From assembly GCA_949840955.1 (NCBI GenBank), contig CATKXV010000001.1, forward strand, positions 310,001-374,000: 64,000 nucleotides of DNA. Direction: 5' to 3'. Below, piece after piece: positions 1-8,451 of the stretch; position 1 is the first letter of the stretch, and each line of letters opens with the position of its first letter. Position numbers and translations under genes: made by a program. The notes under the pieces are model-generated. The model saw nothing but the letters and a program-made list of their open reading frames with translations, was not told the origin of the DNA and made no database searches. Source of the stretch: an uncultured Anaeroplasmataceae bacterium (GTDB lineage: Bacteria > Bacillota_I > Bacilli_A > Acholeplasmatales > Anaeroplasmataceae).

Positions 1-297
1 CATCTCACTGCTTCGCTCTTCTACCTTTGGCCTTTCTTCATGGATTTCATGAACCATTGGTTTTTCTTCATACAATTCATTTACCTTAGGATAATATTTT
101 TGTACAAAGCTTTCTGTATTCTCTAAAATTTGTTCAATCTCATTATTAATTAAAGGAATTTTTATCTTCATCCCTGTTTGAATGTTATAAAAATCAGTTA
201 TATGAAGATTTACTCCTTTAATTTCATCTAGTTCTAAATGATACATATTTAATATATCATGAATGGACTCTCCGTTTTTTACAATATGCTCAAGCAT
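1..297 (-). CDS. LysM-domain protein, N-terminal part (runs off the left edge)
   Basis: The minus strand encodes 99 residues before the window ends. Residues 1-48 (MLEHIVKNGESIHDI..., ending GMKIKIPLI) look like a LysM peptidoglycan-binding module: the HIVKNGESI opening, a short helix, a conserved Asn before the second helix, and the GMKIKIP closing strand. Residues 50-99 are acidic and low in complexity, with repeated EEKP/EERP-type segments, like a linker. There is no signal peptide before the LysM. LysM at the very N-terminus without a signal is typical of SafA/SpoVID-like spore coat or intracellular morphogenetic proteins, but that role is inference. The ATG at 297 was chosen because GGTGAT lies three bases upstream of it. 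The gene is divergent from the coiled-coil gene at 440. Confidence 0.75.
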   Translation of the reverse strand, partial: MLEHIVKNGESIHDILNMYHLELDEIKGVNLHITDFYNIQTGMKIKIPLINNEIEQILENTESFVQKYYPKVNELYEEKPMVHEIHEERPKVEERSSEM

Positions 298-369
298 GCT
301 ATCACCATTATAATATATGCAGCTGCTAAAAAAAATATTTTTTAAAGAAAGATTTCTACTCCTTTTTCT

Positions 370-398
370 TTGACTATTTTATAAAATAATTATATAAT
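370..398 (+). promoter_or_regulatory. Sigma-A type promoter of the coiled-coil gene
   Basis: TTGACT (370-375) is followed after exactly 17 bases by TATAAT (393-398). The start codon lies 42 bases further on, behind a strong AAGGAAGGT ribosome binding site (422-430). This is a near-consensus housekeeping promoter, so the giant protein should be made in vegetative cells. Confidence 0.75.
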
Positions 399-439
399 AT
401 ATTGCAGATAAAAGTGTAAGAAAGGAAGGTATAAATCAG

Positions 440-3400
440 ATGAGTGTATTTGAAGCTATACAGGATTTTAAAAGCAATTATGATAAAATCATGCAAGACT
501 TTTCTATAATTGATGATGACGATCCATTAACACCTGAAAAGCTTTCCTCCTTAATTCATGCGATAGACAAATGGATAGCCTCCATTGAAGATACCTTTTC
601 AAAAAAGGAGAAACACCTTCTTGAGCATGAAAAGAAAAATCAAACGCTTCTTTCTAAATATCAACAAAAAATAAAGGCCCTAACGGATTCTTTGAATAAA
701 AACATGAAAAATATTACAAAGGATCATATTGATGCTTGCCAAAAATTAAAGCAAAAAATAGAAATTGCAAAAAAGGATACAAACTATCGCATTGAGCAAT
801 TGGATGTTGAGTTAGACTATTTTCTTGCTACCTCTGATCAAAATAAAATCATTTTAACAAATGACTATTATGAAGCTAAAAAACGCTTTGATTATCACAA
901 GGATGAATCTAAGGATTCTTACCTTGAAATTGTTGAAAAAAACAATGAAATATTAAAAAATATTAAGGAAGAGATTACTCTTCAATATGAAAAGGAACGC
1001 TCTGCTTTATTAAAGAATCAGGAAGAGGAGCTAGATCGATTAAGAAAAAATTTAGAGCTCCAGGAGGCAGAGCTTGCTTCTATTACTGGAATACTTGAAT
1101 CAGAAAAAAGCAATATGAAGGAAAAATATCGTCATGAAAGTGCCAACTTAAATGATAATATAAAGCACATTGCTGAAGAAAAAAATAAGCTGATTGATAA
1201 GGCTAGAGGCCAATATAATAAATCCATTAATGATGCAAATATAGAAAAAGAAAATAAAAAGGCTCTGTATCAAAATCAATCTCAGGCTCTATTAAAGGAA
1301 TTTGTTACAAAGATTAATATCATTGATGAAAATACCTCCATTATTAAAAAGGAATTTGATAAAAAAACAAATGATATTAAACGGGATTATTATACAGATA
1401 TTTTTAATAAGACAAAGGACTTTCATCAGCAGTTAGAGCAAATTATAGCGAAGCAAGAGGCATTAGATAAATTCACAAATCGAATGATTAAATATAAAAA
1501 TAAGCAGCATTTGTTTAATATGAATGTCACAAAAAAGGAAAAGGAGCTTATTCTATTAGAATTATCCAAGGATAATACTATAAAAGTTTTAAACAATCGA
1601 TATGATAAAAATTTTTTAGAAATTGATAAGAATTTTGCGATTAAAAAATTAACAGACCAAGAGCAATTTGATAATAAATTCTATCAGGAAAATGATAACA
1701 TTTACGAAAATGATTTCAATTATGCGGTCAAATCTGCAAACTATCGATTTTCTCAGCAGGCTAATATATTGCGATGCCAATCTCAAATTAGAACAAAGCT
1801 ATTGGAGCGTAATTTTGATGGAATTAGTGCCAATTATTATAAAAAAATAGAGGCGATTCAAAGCAAAATATCTGCAAGTAAAATAACCATAGAAATTACA
1901 GAACGCTTAAATAAAAGCCTACTTCATTTTCTTGAGGAAAGCTATAATGCTCATCTTCATTTAGAGGAAACAAGAAGTTTACTTGAAATTGAAAAAAATA
2001 AGCTACTTAAGGGCTTTAATCAAACACAATATGAGCATAATATAAGCAATATTAGCTTAGCAAAGGACTATGGTTTCAAAAAAATTGATTTAGAAAACCA
2101 AAAGGCTACAGAAAATAAGAATTTAAGAATAATTCTAGAAAATATGCTGTTGGATAAAACCTGCGCTTCTACTGCTTTTTCCATTAAAAAGGATGAGCTG
2201 AATGAAAACTTTGCAAAAATTAAAACACAAATCATCAATAATAACGATTTGAAGCTTGCAAAGGAAGCCTATATCACTGGCCTTTTAGAAAATGATACCC
2301 ATTATTTAGAGCAAATCATTGTAGCCTATGCCAAAATTTATGAGGATTTTATAAAATCCTATCATACCATTATTGAGCTTGTGTTAAAGGATATTCGAAT
2401 TGAAGAAAATAACTTTCATTATATGGAATCCTTTTTAAATTCTATTATGAAGCTTTATATAAATCTTTCCTTAAAAATATCAAGTGAGGTAACAGCTTCT
2501 ATTCTTCAAATCCTAGATGATAAGATGAATTATATTTATGAATTTAAATATAAGGCTTCCCTTGATTCGATGGAGGAGCAGCATACCAAAGCTGTTGAGG
2601 ATATCAACGCAAAGAAAAATGTTATATTGGATAAAATTGACAGTTCAGATAAGACCATTGAAAATTTTAGACAAAAAATATTTACCTTGATTAATGATAA
2701 TGAAATGCTTCTTTATAATAATCCAGCACGAAAGAAAAAGATTGATGCCATTGCCTTAACCTCAATTAAGCAAACGGAATTAAAGATTAAGGATTATAAA
2801 GAAAAAATAGAGGATTTTAATCAAATGAATAAAATGCATAGTGATGATTTAATTGATTTGAATAAAAAGCTCTTTAAAATCAATCAGGAATATAAAATTG
2901 AACTCCAAAAAATACACAAAATGATCCATGCGGATGTCCATATTTATGAGACCTATAAAAAAAATTATGACCGATTGAGTAAAGGCATCATGATGTATCT
3001 AGAAAATGATTTAAAGAATCATTTAATTTCTTCTACTTCCTCTAAGGTTTTTGATAAGGCCTTATCTCGTTTTATGAGTTCATTTGATAAAGCCTTAATT
3101 TCATTTAGGATTACTACTCTCAAATGCTTTAATGACTTTGTTAAGGCATCATTAAAGGATACACAAAAGCGTCAGACCATCTGCTCTATAGAATTTAAGG
3201 AGGATGTAAATAGCTTTAACCAAAGGTATAATCGGGCAACGGTAGATTATTTGGCAGAATATCATGAGACTATTGCAACACACGAGAAAAAAATTGAGGA
3301 GCAAAATTCATTATTAGATCAAATGATGGCTCTATATGATCATAAATTGAATATGGCAAATAAGACCTTCCAAAGTGATAGTAATACATTAGAATTCATA

Positions 3401-3886
3401 CAGCATCAGCTAACAAATGAATTTTTTATGTCCTATTATGCTCTAGATGATAATTATCAAAAAATTATATCCTATTACCAAGGGCTAAACGCCTCAAAGC
3501 AAAATCAGTATCAATTGGATAAAAATAATCTAAATAAAGAGCGTAACGATAAAATCAATGATTTGAACATTAAGCTGAAAAGCTTTATAAGACTAAAAAA
3601 TGAAGAAATAGAGCATCTTCCTATAGCCTTTAAATTCAATTCAAAGATATTGAATCGTGAAACAAAAAAGAAAAATATCCAGCTACATGAGGATTTAAAA
3701 GAGGCAAAAAATGAATATGCAAAGCAAACAAAGCATATTGAAAAAAATATTAAAAGTCTTAAGAATCATTTGACACAGGATCAATTTCAAAATGAGATTA
3801 ATCAAAAGCGAAGTATTTTAAAGGAAAAGAAAAGCAATATGTCTAACTTGAGACAATCCTTGAAAAGCATAAAAATTAATTTATAA
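440..3886 (+). CDS. Giant coiled-coil protein, function unknown
   Basis: 1148 residues, rich in Lys, Glu, Asn, Ile and Leu, with almost no Pro or Gly. Long stretches show heptad-like spacing of Leu/Ile (for example around residues 180-290 and 760-850), so most of the protein is predicted coiled coil. There is an acidic patch (DDDDP, residues 25-29). I see no signal peptide, membrane segment, Walker A or SMC ABC motif, so it is not an SMC ATPase. It is probably a cytoplasmic filament- or scaffold-type protein. It has its own consensus promoter and terminator, is one of only two plus-strand genes here, and is convergent with ftsZ. I do not recognise the family. A cytoskeletal or division-linked role is inference from shape and neighbourhood only. 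Confidence 0.7.
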   Translation: MSVFEAIQDFKSNYDKIMQDFSIIDDDDPLTPEKLSSLIHAIDKWIASIEDTFSKKEKHLLEHEKKNQTLLSKYQQKIKALTDSLNKNMKNITKDHIDACQKLKQKIEIAKKDTNYRIEQLDVELDYFLATSDQNKIILTNDYYEAKKRFDYHKDESKDSYLEIVEKNNEILKNIKEEITLQYEKERSALLKNQEEELDRLRKNLELQEAELASITGILESEKSNMKEKYRHESANLNDNIKHIAEEKNKLIDKARGQYNKSINDANIEKENKKALYQNQSQALLKEFVTKINIIDENTSIIKKEFDKKTNDIKRDYYTDIFNKTKDFHQQLEQIIAKQEALDKFTNRMIKYKNKQHLFNMNVTKKEKELILLELSKDNTIKVLNNRYDKNFLEIDKNFAIKKLTDQEQFDNKFYQENDNIYENDFNYAVKSANYRFSQQANILRCQSQIRTKLLERNFDGISANYYKKIEAIQSKISASKITIEITERLNKSLLHFLEESYNAHLHLEETRSLLEIEKNKLLKGFNQTQYEHNISNISLAKDYGFKKIDLENQKATENKNLRIILENMLLDKTCASTAFSIKKDELNENFAKIKTQIINNNDLKLAKEAYITGLLENDTHYLEQIIVAYAKIYEDFIKSYHTIIELVLKDIRIEENNFHYMESFLNSIMKLYINLSLKISSEVTASILQILDDKMNYIYEFKYKASLDSMEEQHTKAVEDINAKKNVILDKIDSSDKTIENFRQKIFTLINDNEMLLYNNPARKKKIDAIALTSIKQTELKIKDYKEKIEDFNQMNKMHSDDLIDLNKKLFKINQEYKIELQKIHKMIHADVHIYETYKKNYDRLSKGIMMYLENDLKNHLISSTSSKVFDKALSRFMSSFDKALISFRITTLKCFNDFVKASLKDTQKRQTICSIEFKEDVNSFNQRYNRATVDYLAEYHETIATHEKKIEEQNSLLDQMMALYDHKLNMANKTFQSDSNTLEFIQHQLTNEFFMSYYALDDNYQKIISYYQGLNASKQNQYQLDKNNLNKERNDKINDLNIKLKSFIRLKNEEIEHLPIAFKFNSKILNRETKKKNIQLHEDLKEAKNEYAKQTKHIEKNIKSLKNHLTQDQFQNEINQKRSILKEKKSNMSNLRQSLKSIKINL

Positions 3887-3912
3887 AGCAGGCTGGAAAG
3901 GCCTGCCTTTTT
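3887..3912 (+). terminator. Rho-independent terminator of the coiled-coil gene
   Basis: GCAGGC (3888-3893) pairs with GCCTGC (3901-3906) across a 7-base loop and is followed by CTTTTTC. It begins directly after the stop codon. Confidence 0.8.
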
Positions 3913-3917
3913 CACAA

Positions 3918-3958
3918 AAAAAGACCAACAAAATTTGTTGGCCTTATTTTTATTTTTT
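3918..3958 (-). terminator. Terminator of ftsZ, probably bidirectional
   Basis: CCAACAA and TTGTTGG (about 3925-3941) form a near-perfect hairpin. It has an A-run on its left, which gives U-run termination on the minus strand, and a T-rich run on its right. It therefore serves ftsZ and can back up the plus-strand terminator. It lies just past the 3' end of ftsZ, between the two convergent genes. Confidence 0.7.
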
Positions 3959-5224
3959 TAACCAAGAAGGAAATTCCTTACGATTTTGAACCTGCTTAAT
4001 TTCATCTGCTGTTCTTTTGTCCTCTTCCTTCTTCTTTTTCTTTTCTTCCTTTAATTTTAATTTTTCTTTTCTTCTAGAGGTTTTAAAATCGAAAATTTCA
4101 CTGGTTTTATTTTTTCCCAATTCTTCCTCTTCTTCTAAGTATTCATCTGCTTCATCAATGGCTTCTGTATGAATATGAGAAACCAATCCTTCATATTCAA
4201 TATTATTTTCAGAAACATTTTTATAAATTTCTGAAGCCAATTCGTCATATCCATTATTTTGTGCCTTTAATTCATATCCTGTTGCAATAACAGTAACAAT
4301 CATCTCATCTCCTAAATCATTATTATAGGCTGTTCCATATATAATATTTAGGTTTTTGTCACAGTTATTCCTTATTTCAGCTAAAGCCACCTCTATTTCC
4401 TTTGCTGCAAGATTCTCTGAGGCAGTAAAATTAACAATTGCGTCAGTAGCACCATCAATTGTTACCTCCAATAAAGAAGAACGGATTGCATTTCTTGCAG
4501 CCTTTAGGGCACGATCTGGTCCTGTTGCAGCACCAATACCCATTAAGGCAGTACCTGAATTGGCCATAACATGGCGCACATCAGCAAAGTCAACATTAAT
4601 CATACCAGGAATAGAAATAATTTCAGATATACCCTGAACACCCTTTCGTAAAACATTATCAGCTTCACGATAAGCTTCCAGCATTGGTGTAGAAGGATCA
4701 ACAATCTGTAATAATCTTTGATTTGGAATTACAATTAAAGTATCAACATATTCTCTTAAGGCAGTTAATCCAGCAACTGCATTATTCATTCGCTCAGGGC
4801 CTTCAAATAAAAATGGCTTTGTACATATACCAATGGTTAAGCAATTATTTTCTCTTGCACATTTTGCAATGACAGGGGCAGCACCTGTTCCAGTACCTCC
4901 CCCCATACCACAAGTAATGAACACCATATCCGCATCGCTAACCATTTCTCTGATTTCATCTTCACTTTCTAAAGCAGCCTCTCTTCCAACATCTGGATTA
5001 GCTCCAGCCCCATGTCCTCGGGTTGTATGTCTACCAATCAATAAACGATTTTTCGCTTTAGAATATTTTAAATCCTGAGCATCTGTATTAACAGCAACGA
5101 ATTCAACTCCATGAACTTCGTTTTCTATCATATGATCTATTGCATTTTTACCAGCACCGCCAACGCCAATAACCATTATTTTTGTTTTTGCGGCTTCTAG
5201 TGAGTCTAATTCATCAAAAATCAT
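3950..5224 (-). CDS. ftsZ: Cell division GTPase FtsZ
   Basis: 424 residues. It is a tubulin-like GTPase that polymerises into the cytokinetic ring. The glycine-rich nucleotide loop VGGAGKNA is at about 21-28, the tubulin signature GGGTGTGA at 108-115, and the T7 synergy loop NVDFADV at 210-216. The C-terminal tail has a long, strongly charged Lys/Glu linker and ends in EFPSWLKK, which resembles the conserved terminal peptide that binds FtsA/SepF/ZapD-type partners. The ATG at 5224 was preferred over the ATG at 5245 because GGAGGG lies 6 bases before it and inside the longer reading. The gene is monocistronic with its own promoter and terminator, away from the usual dcw cluster and ftsA. Confidence 0.97.
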   Translation of the reverse strand: MIFDELDSLEAAKTKIMVIGVGGAGKNAIDHMIENEVHGVEFVAVNTDAQDLKYSKAKNRLLIGRHTTRGHGAGANPDVGREAALESEDEIREMVSDADMVFITCGMGGGTGTGAAPVIAKCARENNCLTIGICTKPFLFEGPERMNNAVAGLTALREYVDTLIVIPNQRLLQIVDPSTPMLEAYREADNVLRKGVQGISEIISIPGMINVDFADVRHVMANSGTALMGIGAATGPDRALKAARNAIRSSLLEVTIDGATDAIVNFTASENLAAKEIEVALAEIRNNCDKNLNIIYGTAYNNDLGDEMIVTVIATGYELKAQNNGYDELASEIYKNVSENNIEYEGLVSHIHTEAIDEADEYLEEEEELGKNKTSEIFDFKTSRRKEKLKLKEEKKKKKEEDKRTADEIKQVQNRKEFPSWLKK

Positions 5225-5266
5225 GCATATCCCTCCATCTTGCAATCTAAAAAAACCTACTAATTT

Positions 5267-5295
5267 ATTTTACATTAAACGGCATTTTTTTTCAA
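5267..5295 (-). promoter_or_regulatory. Promoter of ftsZ
   Basis: On the minus strand TTGAAA (5295-5290), a 17-base spacer, then TAAAAT (5272-5267). The transcript would start about 35-40 bases upstream of the ATG at 5224. Confidence 0.65.
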
Positions 5296-5333
5296 TATCG
5301 GAGTGAAGAAAAAAATAATTTTTTTGTTAGGAG

Positions 5334-5366
5334 TTAAAAGAAAAGGCACAAAAATTTTTTTTGTGC
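5334..5366 (-). terminator. Terminator of the 345-residue membrane protein gene
   Basis: GCACAAAA (5346-5353) pairs with TTTTGTGC (5359-5366). On the minus strand the hairpin is followed by CTTTTCTTTT. It lies 16 bases past the stop codon of the gene at 5382-6419. Confidence 0.7.
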
Positions 5367-5381
5367 ACTTAAGATACCATT

Positions 5382-6419
5382 TTAATAGATTTCATTTTTA
5401 TTTTTTTTACCTTTTTTTTCCAATATTTCTTTAAACAAATGCTTCTCTTTCCTATATAAAATCAAGAAGGATACAATTATCATTAGAAATGAAAAGAGCC
5501 AATTTAGATAGATATATTCAATCCAAGTACTCACTAAAGCATGTGAAGGATACGTATAATGAGACTTAGTGATCATACATGGAAATATAAATCCCAAAGA
5601 ATAGTAATCTCTTCCACTATTGGTTTGGGTCATACTGAGTCCAAACAGTTGTAATGCATTATAAGTCCAAAAGATTACAAAAACCATACTAGTATAATTA
5701 TATAAATATTTACTTTTTTTGCTAAACAAGGAATAAATAAATAGAATTAAAAAGATTACAGAATCAACAACCATCATAATAGTAGCACTATTCATGCTAA
5801 AACTTAACAAAATACATTCTATAAATGAAAGTATGAATGCTAAGGTAGAAACAAAAACCATAAAAAAATATGGAGATGATACAATTGTAGGAGACAAATC
5901 TATTTCTATCTCCTCTTCTACTTCACTTTCTTTTTTATATCGACTCAATAGGATAATTCCACTTCCTATGAGCATTACTATGGATACCATTAAATTAAAA
6001 TAGATTACGGTATATTCACATCTTACCCTTGTTCCTACGGCTTCTGAAATATTATTATACTCATATTGGATGCTTTGCAAAATTCCAGGAAATTTAAATT
6101 CTACAATGGAAATCCTATCCTTAGGACTCGTAAGATATGTATCTCCAACCTTTATCCCATGTAATAAAGAGAAATAAAATAAAGAGGCACTCCAAATCAA
6201 TATCAAAAGTATAATAGAAAGATTTATTTTGGATTGATTTTTTTTAAAAGTAAAAGCATAAATAAATAGTCCAAGGAGTATACCAATACTAATCATCATA
6301 GGTAAATATGAATATGGAGTTGCAAAAAGAATGGTTATATACTCAATTATAGATAAAATCAAGGCTACGATAGAGACTATAACTAAATAAAAATACTTAG
6401 ATGAAATTATTTTTTTCAT
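5382..6419 (-). CDS. Internally duplicated multi-pass membrane protein, copy 1
   Basis: 345 residues with eight predicted transmembrane helices arranged as two four-helix repeats. Repeat 1 opens SSKYFYLVIVSIVALILS near residue 6. Repeat 2 opens SSPYFFMVFVSTLAFILS near residue 181. Each ends in a similar helix (IYFNLMVSIVMLI.. and IYLNWLFSFLMII..) followed by a basic, RYKKE/RKEKH-like tail. An acidic linker (EVEEEIEIDL) separates the halves. The protein at 11746-12603 is a clear paralogue with the same start and the same duplication. I do not recognise a named family, and no catalytic motif is visible. It is monocistronic, with the start supported by an AGAGGT site 8 bases upstream. Transport, sensing or envelope roles are all possible. 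Confidence 0.75.
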   Translation of the reverse strand: MKKIISSKYFYLVIVSIVALILSIIEYITILFATPYSYLPMMISIGILLGLFIYAFTFKKNQSKINLSIILLILIWSASLFYFSLLHGIKVGDTYLTSPKDRISIVEFKFPGILQSIQYEYNNISEAVGTRVRCEYTVIYFNLMVSIVMLIGSGIILLSRYKKESEVEEEIEIDLSPTIVSSPYFFMVFVSTLAFILSFIECILLSFSMNSATIMMVVDSVIFLILFIYSLFSKKSKYLYNYTSMVFVIFWTYNALQLFGLSMTQTNSGRDYYSLGFIFPCMITKSHYTYPSHALVSTWIEYIYLNWLFSFLMIIVSFLILYRKEKHLFKEILEKKGKKNKNEIY

Positions 6420-6448
6420 AATAGTTTACCTCTTATTCTTATAGATTT

Positions 6449-6477
6449 ATTATATAAAAAAATTCTTCTTCTATCAA
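6449..6477 (-). promoter_or_regulatory. Promoter of membrane protein copy 1
   Basis: Minus-strand TTGATA (6477-6472), 17 bases, TATAAT (6454-6449). The surrounding sequence resembles the promoter of copy 2 at 12629-12657, including the bases just after the -10 box. Confidence 0.7.
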
Positions 6478-6501
6478 GTACTTTCATTCGACATACTTTG
6501 A

Positions 6502-6535
6502 CAAAAGAAAATAGAGCATAAAATTTTTTATGCTC
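6502..6535 (-). terminator. Terminator of the murG-murB operon
   Basis: GAGCATAAAA (6514-6523) pairs with the complementary TTTTATGCTC (6526-6535). On the minus strand it is followed by TATTTTCTTTT. It lies about 25 bases past the murB stop. Confidence 0.7.
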
Positions 6536-6559
6536 AACTATAAAATACGTAAAATTATA

Positions 6560-7444
6560 TTATACGATTGTTATTTCATAGGTTAATTGAATACCAAATT
6601 CTAAAGAGGATCTTCTTTGAATTAATTCAATCAATCGTAAAATATCGTTAGATTTAGCTTTACCTGTATTAATGATAAAATTGGCATGCTTAGCACTAAC
6701 AGCGGCATCATCTAAATGGAAGCCTCTCATTCCTAAGGCATCAATAACCTTCCATGCAGGAATCAATGGATTATTCTTAAAGATGGACCCCATACTCTTA
6801 CTTTCAAGAGGCTGAGATAATTTTCTTTGCATAGCACGCTGTTGTAGGATTTCTATTGTTTTTTCCTTTTTCACTGAGAAACGAGCTGATATTATAATTC
6901 CATCAATATAATGAAAAATACTCTTTCTATATCCAAAGGCACAGTCCTTATTGGCTATGGTTATCAGGTTTCCAGCACTATTGATATAGGTGACATCAAT
7001 CAAATGCTTTTTTATATCATCCTTATAGGCTCCGCTATTGTTGTAAATAGCACCACCCAATAATCCTGGTATTCCTCCCAAGAAGGATAAATTTCCCCAT
7101 TCCTCAAAGGCTAAATCATAGGCAAGCTTACTGGTTGGATAAAAGGCACTACAATCTAGAATATCCTTTTCTATTGTATAGCTATATGGCATTTTTCGTA
7201 AATGGATAACAATGCCATCGTAGTCATGATCTAAGGCTAAAACGTTACTTCCATTTCCCAAAGGAAAAAAGGATAACTGATTCTCCTCAATAAAACAAAA
7301 GGCCTGAATTAAGGAAGGTAAATCCTTTGGTGTATAAAGCAATTTAATTTTCCCCCCACAGCCTATGGTTGTTAGTTCAGAAAAGCGATAGCCCTTTTCA
7401 ACAATTCCTAAATCGTTTTTAATGATGTATTCCTCAAAATTCAT
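6560..7444 (-). CDS. murB: UDP-N-acetylenolpyruvoylglucosamine reductase MurB
   Basis: 294 residues. It is the FAD enzyme that reduces UDP-GlcNAc-enolpyruvate to UDP-MurNAc with NADPH in cytoplasmic peptidoglycan precursor synthesis. Visible are the FAD-site GNGSNVL (about 64-70), the GIPGLLGGAIYNNSGAY loop, the YRKSIFH segment (type II MurB lacks the long type I insert), and GSIFKNNP near the catalytic serine region. The C-terminus (YEITIV) holds the expected catalytic-type Glu. The ATG follows the murG stop codon directly, with TAGGGAT as the ribosome binding site, so the two genes are one operon. Confidence 0.95.
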   Translation of the reverse strand: MNFEEYIIKNDLGIVEKGYRFSELTTIGCGGKIKLLYTPKDLPSLIQAFCFIEENQLSFFPLGNGSNVLALDHDYDGIVIHLRKMPYSYTIEKDILDCSAFYPTSKLAYDLAFEEWGNLSFLGGIPGLLGGAIYNNSGAYKDDIKKHLIDVTYINSAGNLITIANKDCAFGYRKSIFHYIDGIIISARFSVKKEKTIEILQQRAMQRKLSQPLESKSMGSIFKNNPLIPAWKVIDALGMRGFHLDDAAVSAKHANFIINTGKAKSNDILRLIELIQRRSSLEFGIQLTYEITIV

Positions 7445-8389
7445 TTATATCCCTAATTCCTTTATCATTTTTTCACAGCTATTTCTTATAATAAGCTTCT
7501 CTTGTGCCTTTAGCATCTCTACCCTATGCTCAGGGTTTTCTAATATATTTGCAATATATTTTATAATATCCTTCTCCATATCCTTCTCCTTCAAAAGCTT
7601 ACAGCAGCCTTTATTTTCAAAGAATAAAGCATTTAAATATTGATGATTTTGGCTTGTGCTCATGCTAGGTACCAATATGCAGGGTCTTCCAATCGAAAAA
7701 ATTTCATAGGTTGTTGAGGCGCCTGCTCTTGAAATAATAAGCTTGGCTTGTAGCATTAGGTTTGGCAAATCACTCACATATGAAAACACACGTATATCTG
7801 GAATATCCTTATATTCCTCATAGTATCTTCCAGCAATTAAACAAACCTTATATTCCTTTTTTAAAGTATGCACCAAATCACATAAGGGCTTAGAGCCTAA
7901 GGATCCACCAATAATTAAAATATCTACATCAACCTCATTATATGCTGTATAGGAAAGATTATGAGTTAGCGTTGGTAATCCTACAACCTGATATTTTTTC
8001 TTCATTTTATCTAGGGGATAGGTTAAAAAAACCTTCTTAGAAAATTTTGCAAAAAAGCGGTTGGTTCTTCCTATAATCACATTTTCCTCTAGTAAATAAA
8101 TGGGGATATGATGAAATATTCCATATAAAAGGACAGGAAAGCTTATATATCCACCTGTAGATAGAATTAATTTTACAGTTGGCAATTTCAAATGAAGCAT
8201 TGCACGAAAAATAGAAATGAGATGATTGTTTTTTAAATCCATTCCAATAAAAGGAATCTGGTGACTTTTACACAATCTTTCCTCTAAGGAATCCTTACTT
8301 CCAACATAACAAACATTATGGATATTTTTGGCAATAGCTAAAAGCGGCATTATATGTCCACCTGTTTTTCCACCCGTTAAAACAATCAT
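7445..8389 (-). CDS. murG: UDP-GlcNAc:undecaprenyl-PP-MurNAc-pentapeptide transferase MurG
   Basis: 314 residues, about 40 shorter than typical MurG. It is the GT-B glycosyltransferase that makes lipid II on the inner membrane face. The N-terminal loop TGGKTGGHIMPLLA matches the family's GGTGGH loop. The donor-site half has IIGGSLGSKP and SRAGASTTYEIFSIGRPCILVP, which bind UDP-GlcNAc, followed by QNHQYLNA. The shortening seems spread over loops rather than a single truncation, and both Rossmann domains are present. It is read together with murB, which starts at the next base. Pairing murG with murB outside a full dcw cluster is known in clostridia and Bacilli. Confidence 0.93.
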   Translation of the reverse strand: MIVLTGGKTGGHIMPLLAIAKNIHNVCYVGSKDSLEERLCKSHQIPFIGMDLKNNHLISIFRAMLHLKLPTVKLILSTGGYISFPVLLYGIFHHIPIYLLEENVIIGRTNRFFAKFSKKVFLTYPLDKMKKKYQVVGLPTLTHNLSYTAYNEVDVDILIIGGSLGSKPLCDLVHTLKKEYKVCLIAGRYYEEYKDIPDIRVFSYVSDLPNLMLQAKLIISRAGASTTYEIFSIGRPCILVPSMSTSQNHQYLNALFFENKGCCKLLKEKDMEKDIIKYIANILENPEHRVEMLKAQEKLIIRNSCEKMIKELGI

Positions 8390-8419
8390 ATCAAATCACC
8401 ATTTAAGCGTATGAAAAAT

Positions 8420-8449
8420 ACAGAAAAAAAATACCCTTCCAAGGGGTAT
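8420..8449 (-). terminator. Terminator of the aldo/keto reductase gene
   Basis: ATACCC (8431-8436) pairs with GGGTAT (8444-8449). On the minus strand the hairpin is followed by eight T. It starts two bases after the reductase stop codon, between that gene and murG. Confidence 0.8.
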
Positions 8450-8451
8450 TT

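Noticed and set aside
4356-4637. A plus-strand ORF inside ftsZ
   Set aside because: Antisense shadow of a well-conserved gene, with no site before the start. The other overlapping frames in this window (for example those inside valS, corC, mutL and the MATE gene) were dropped for the same reason.
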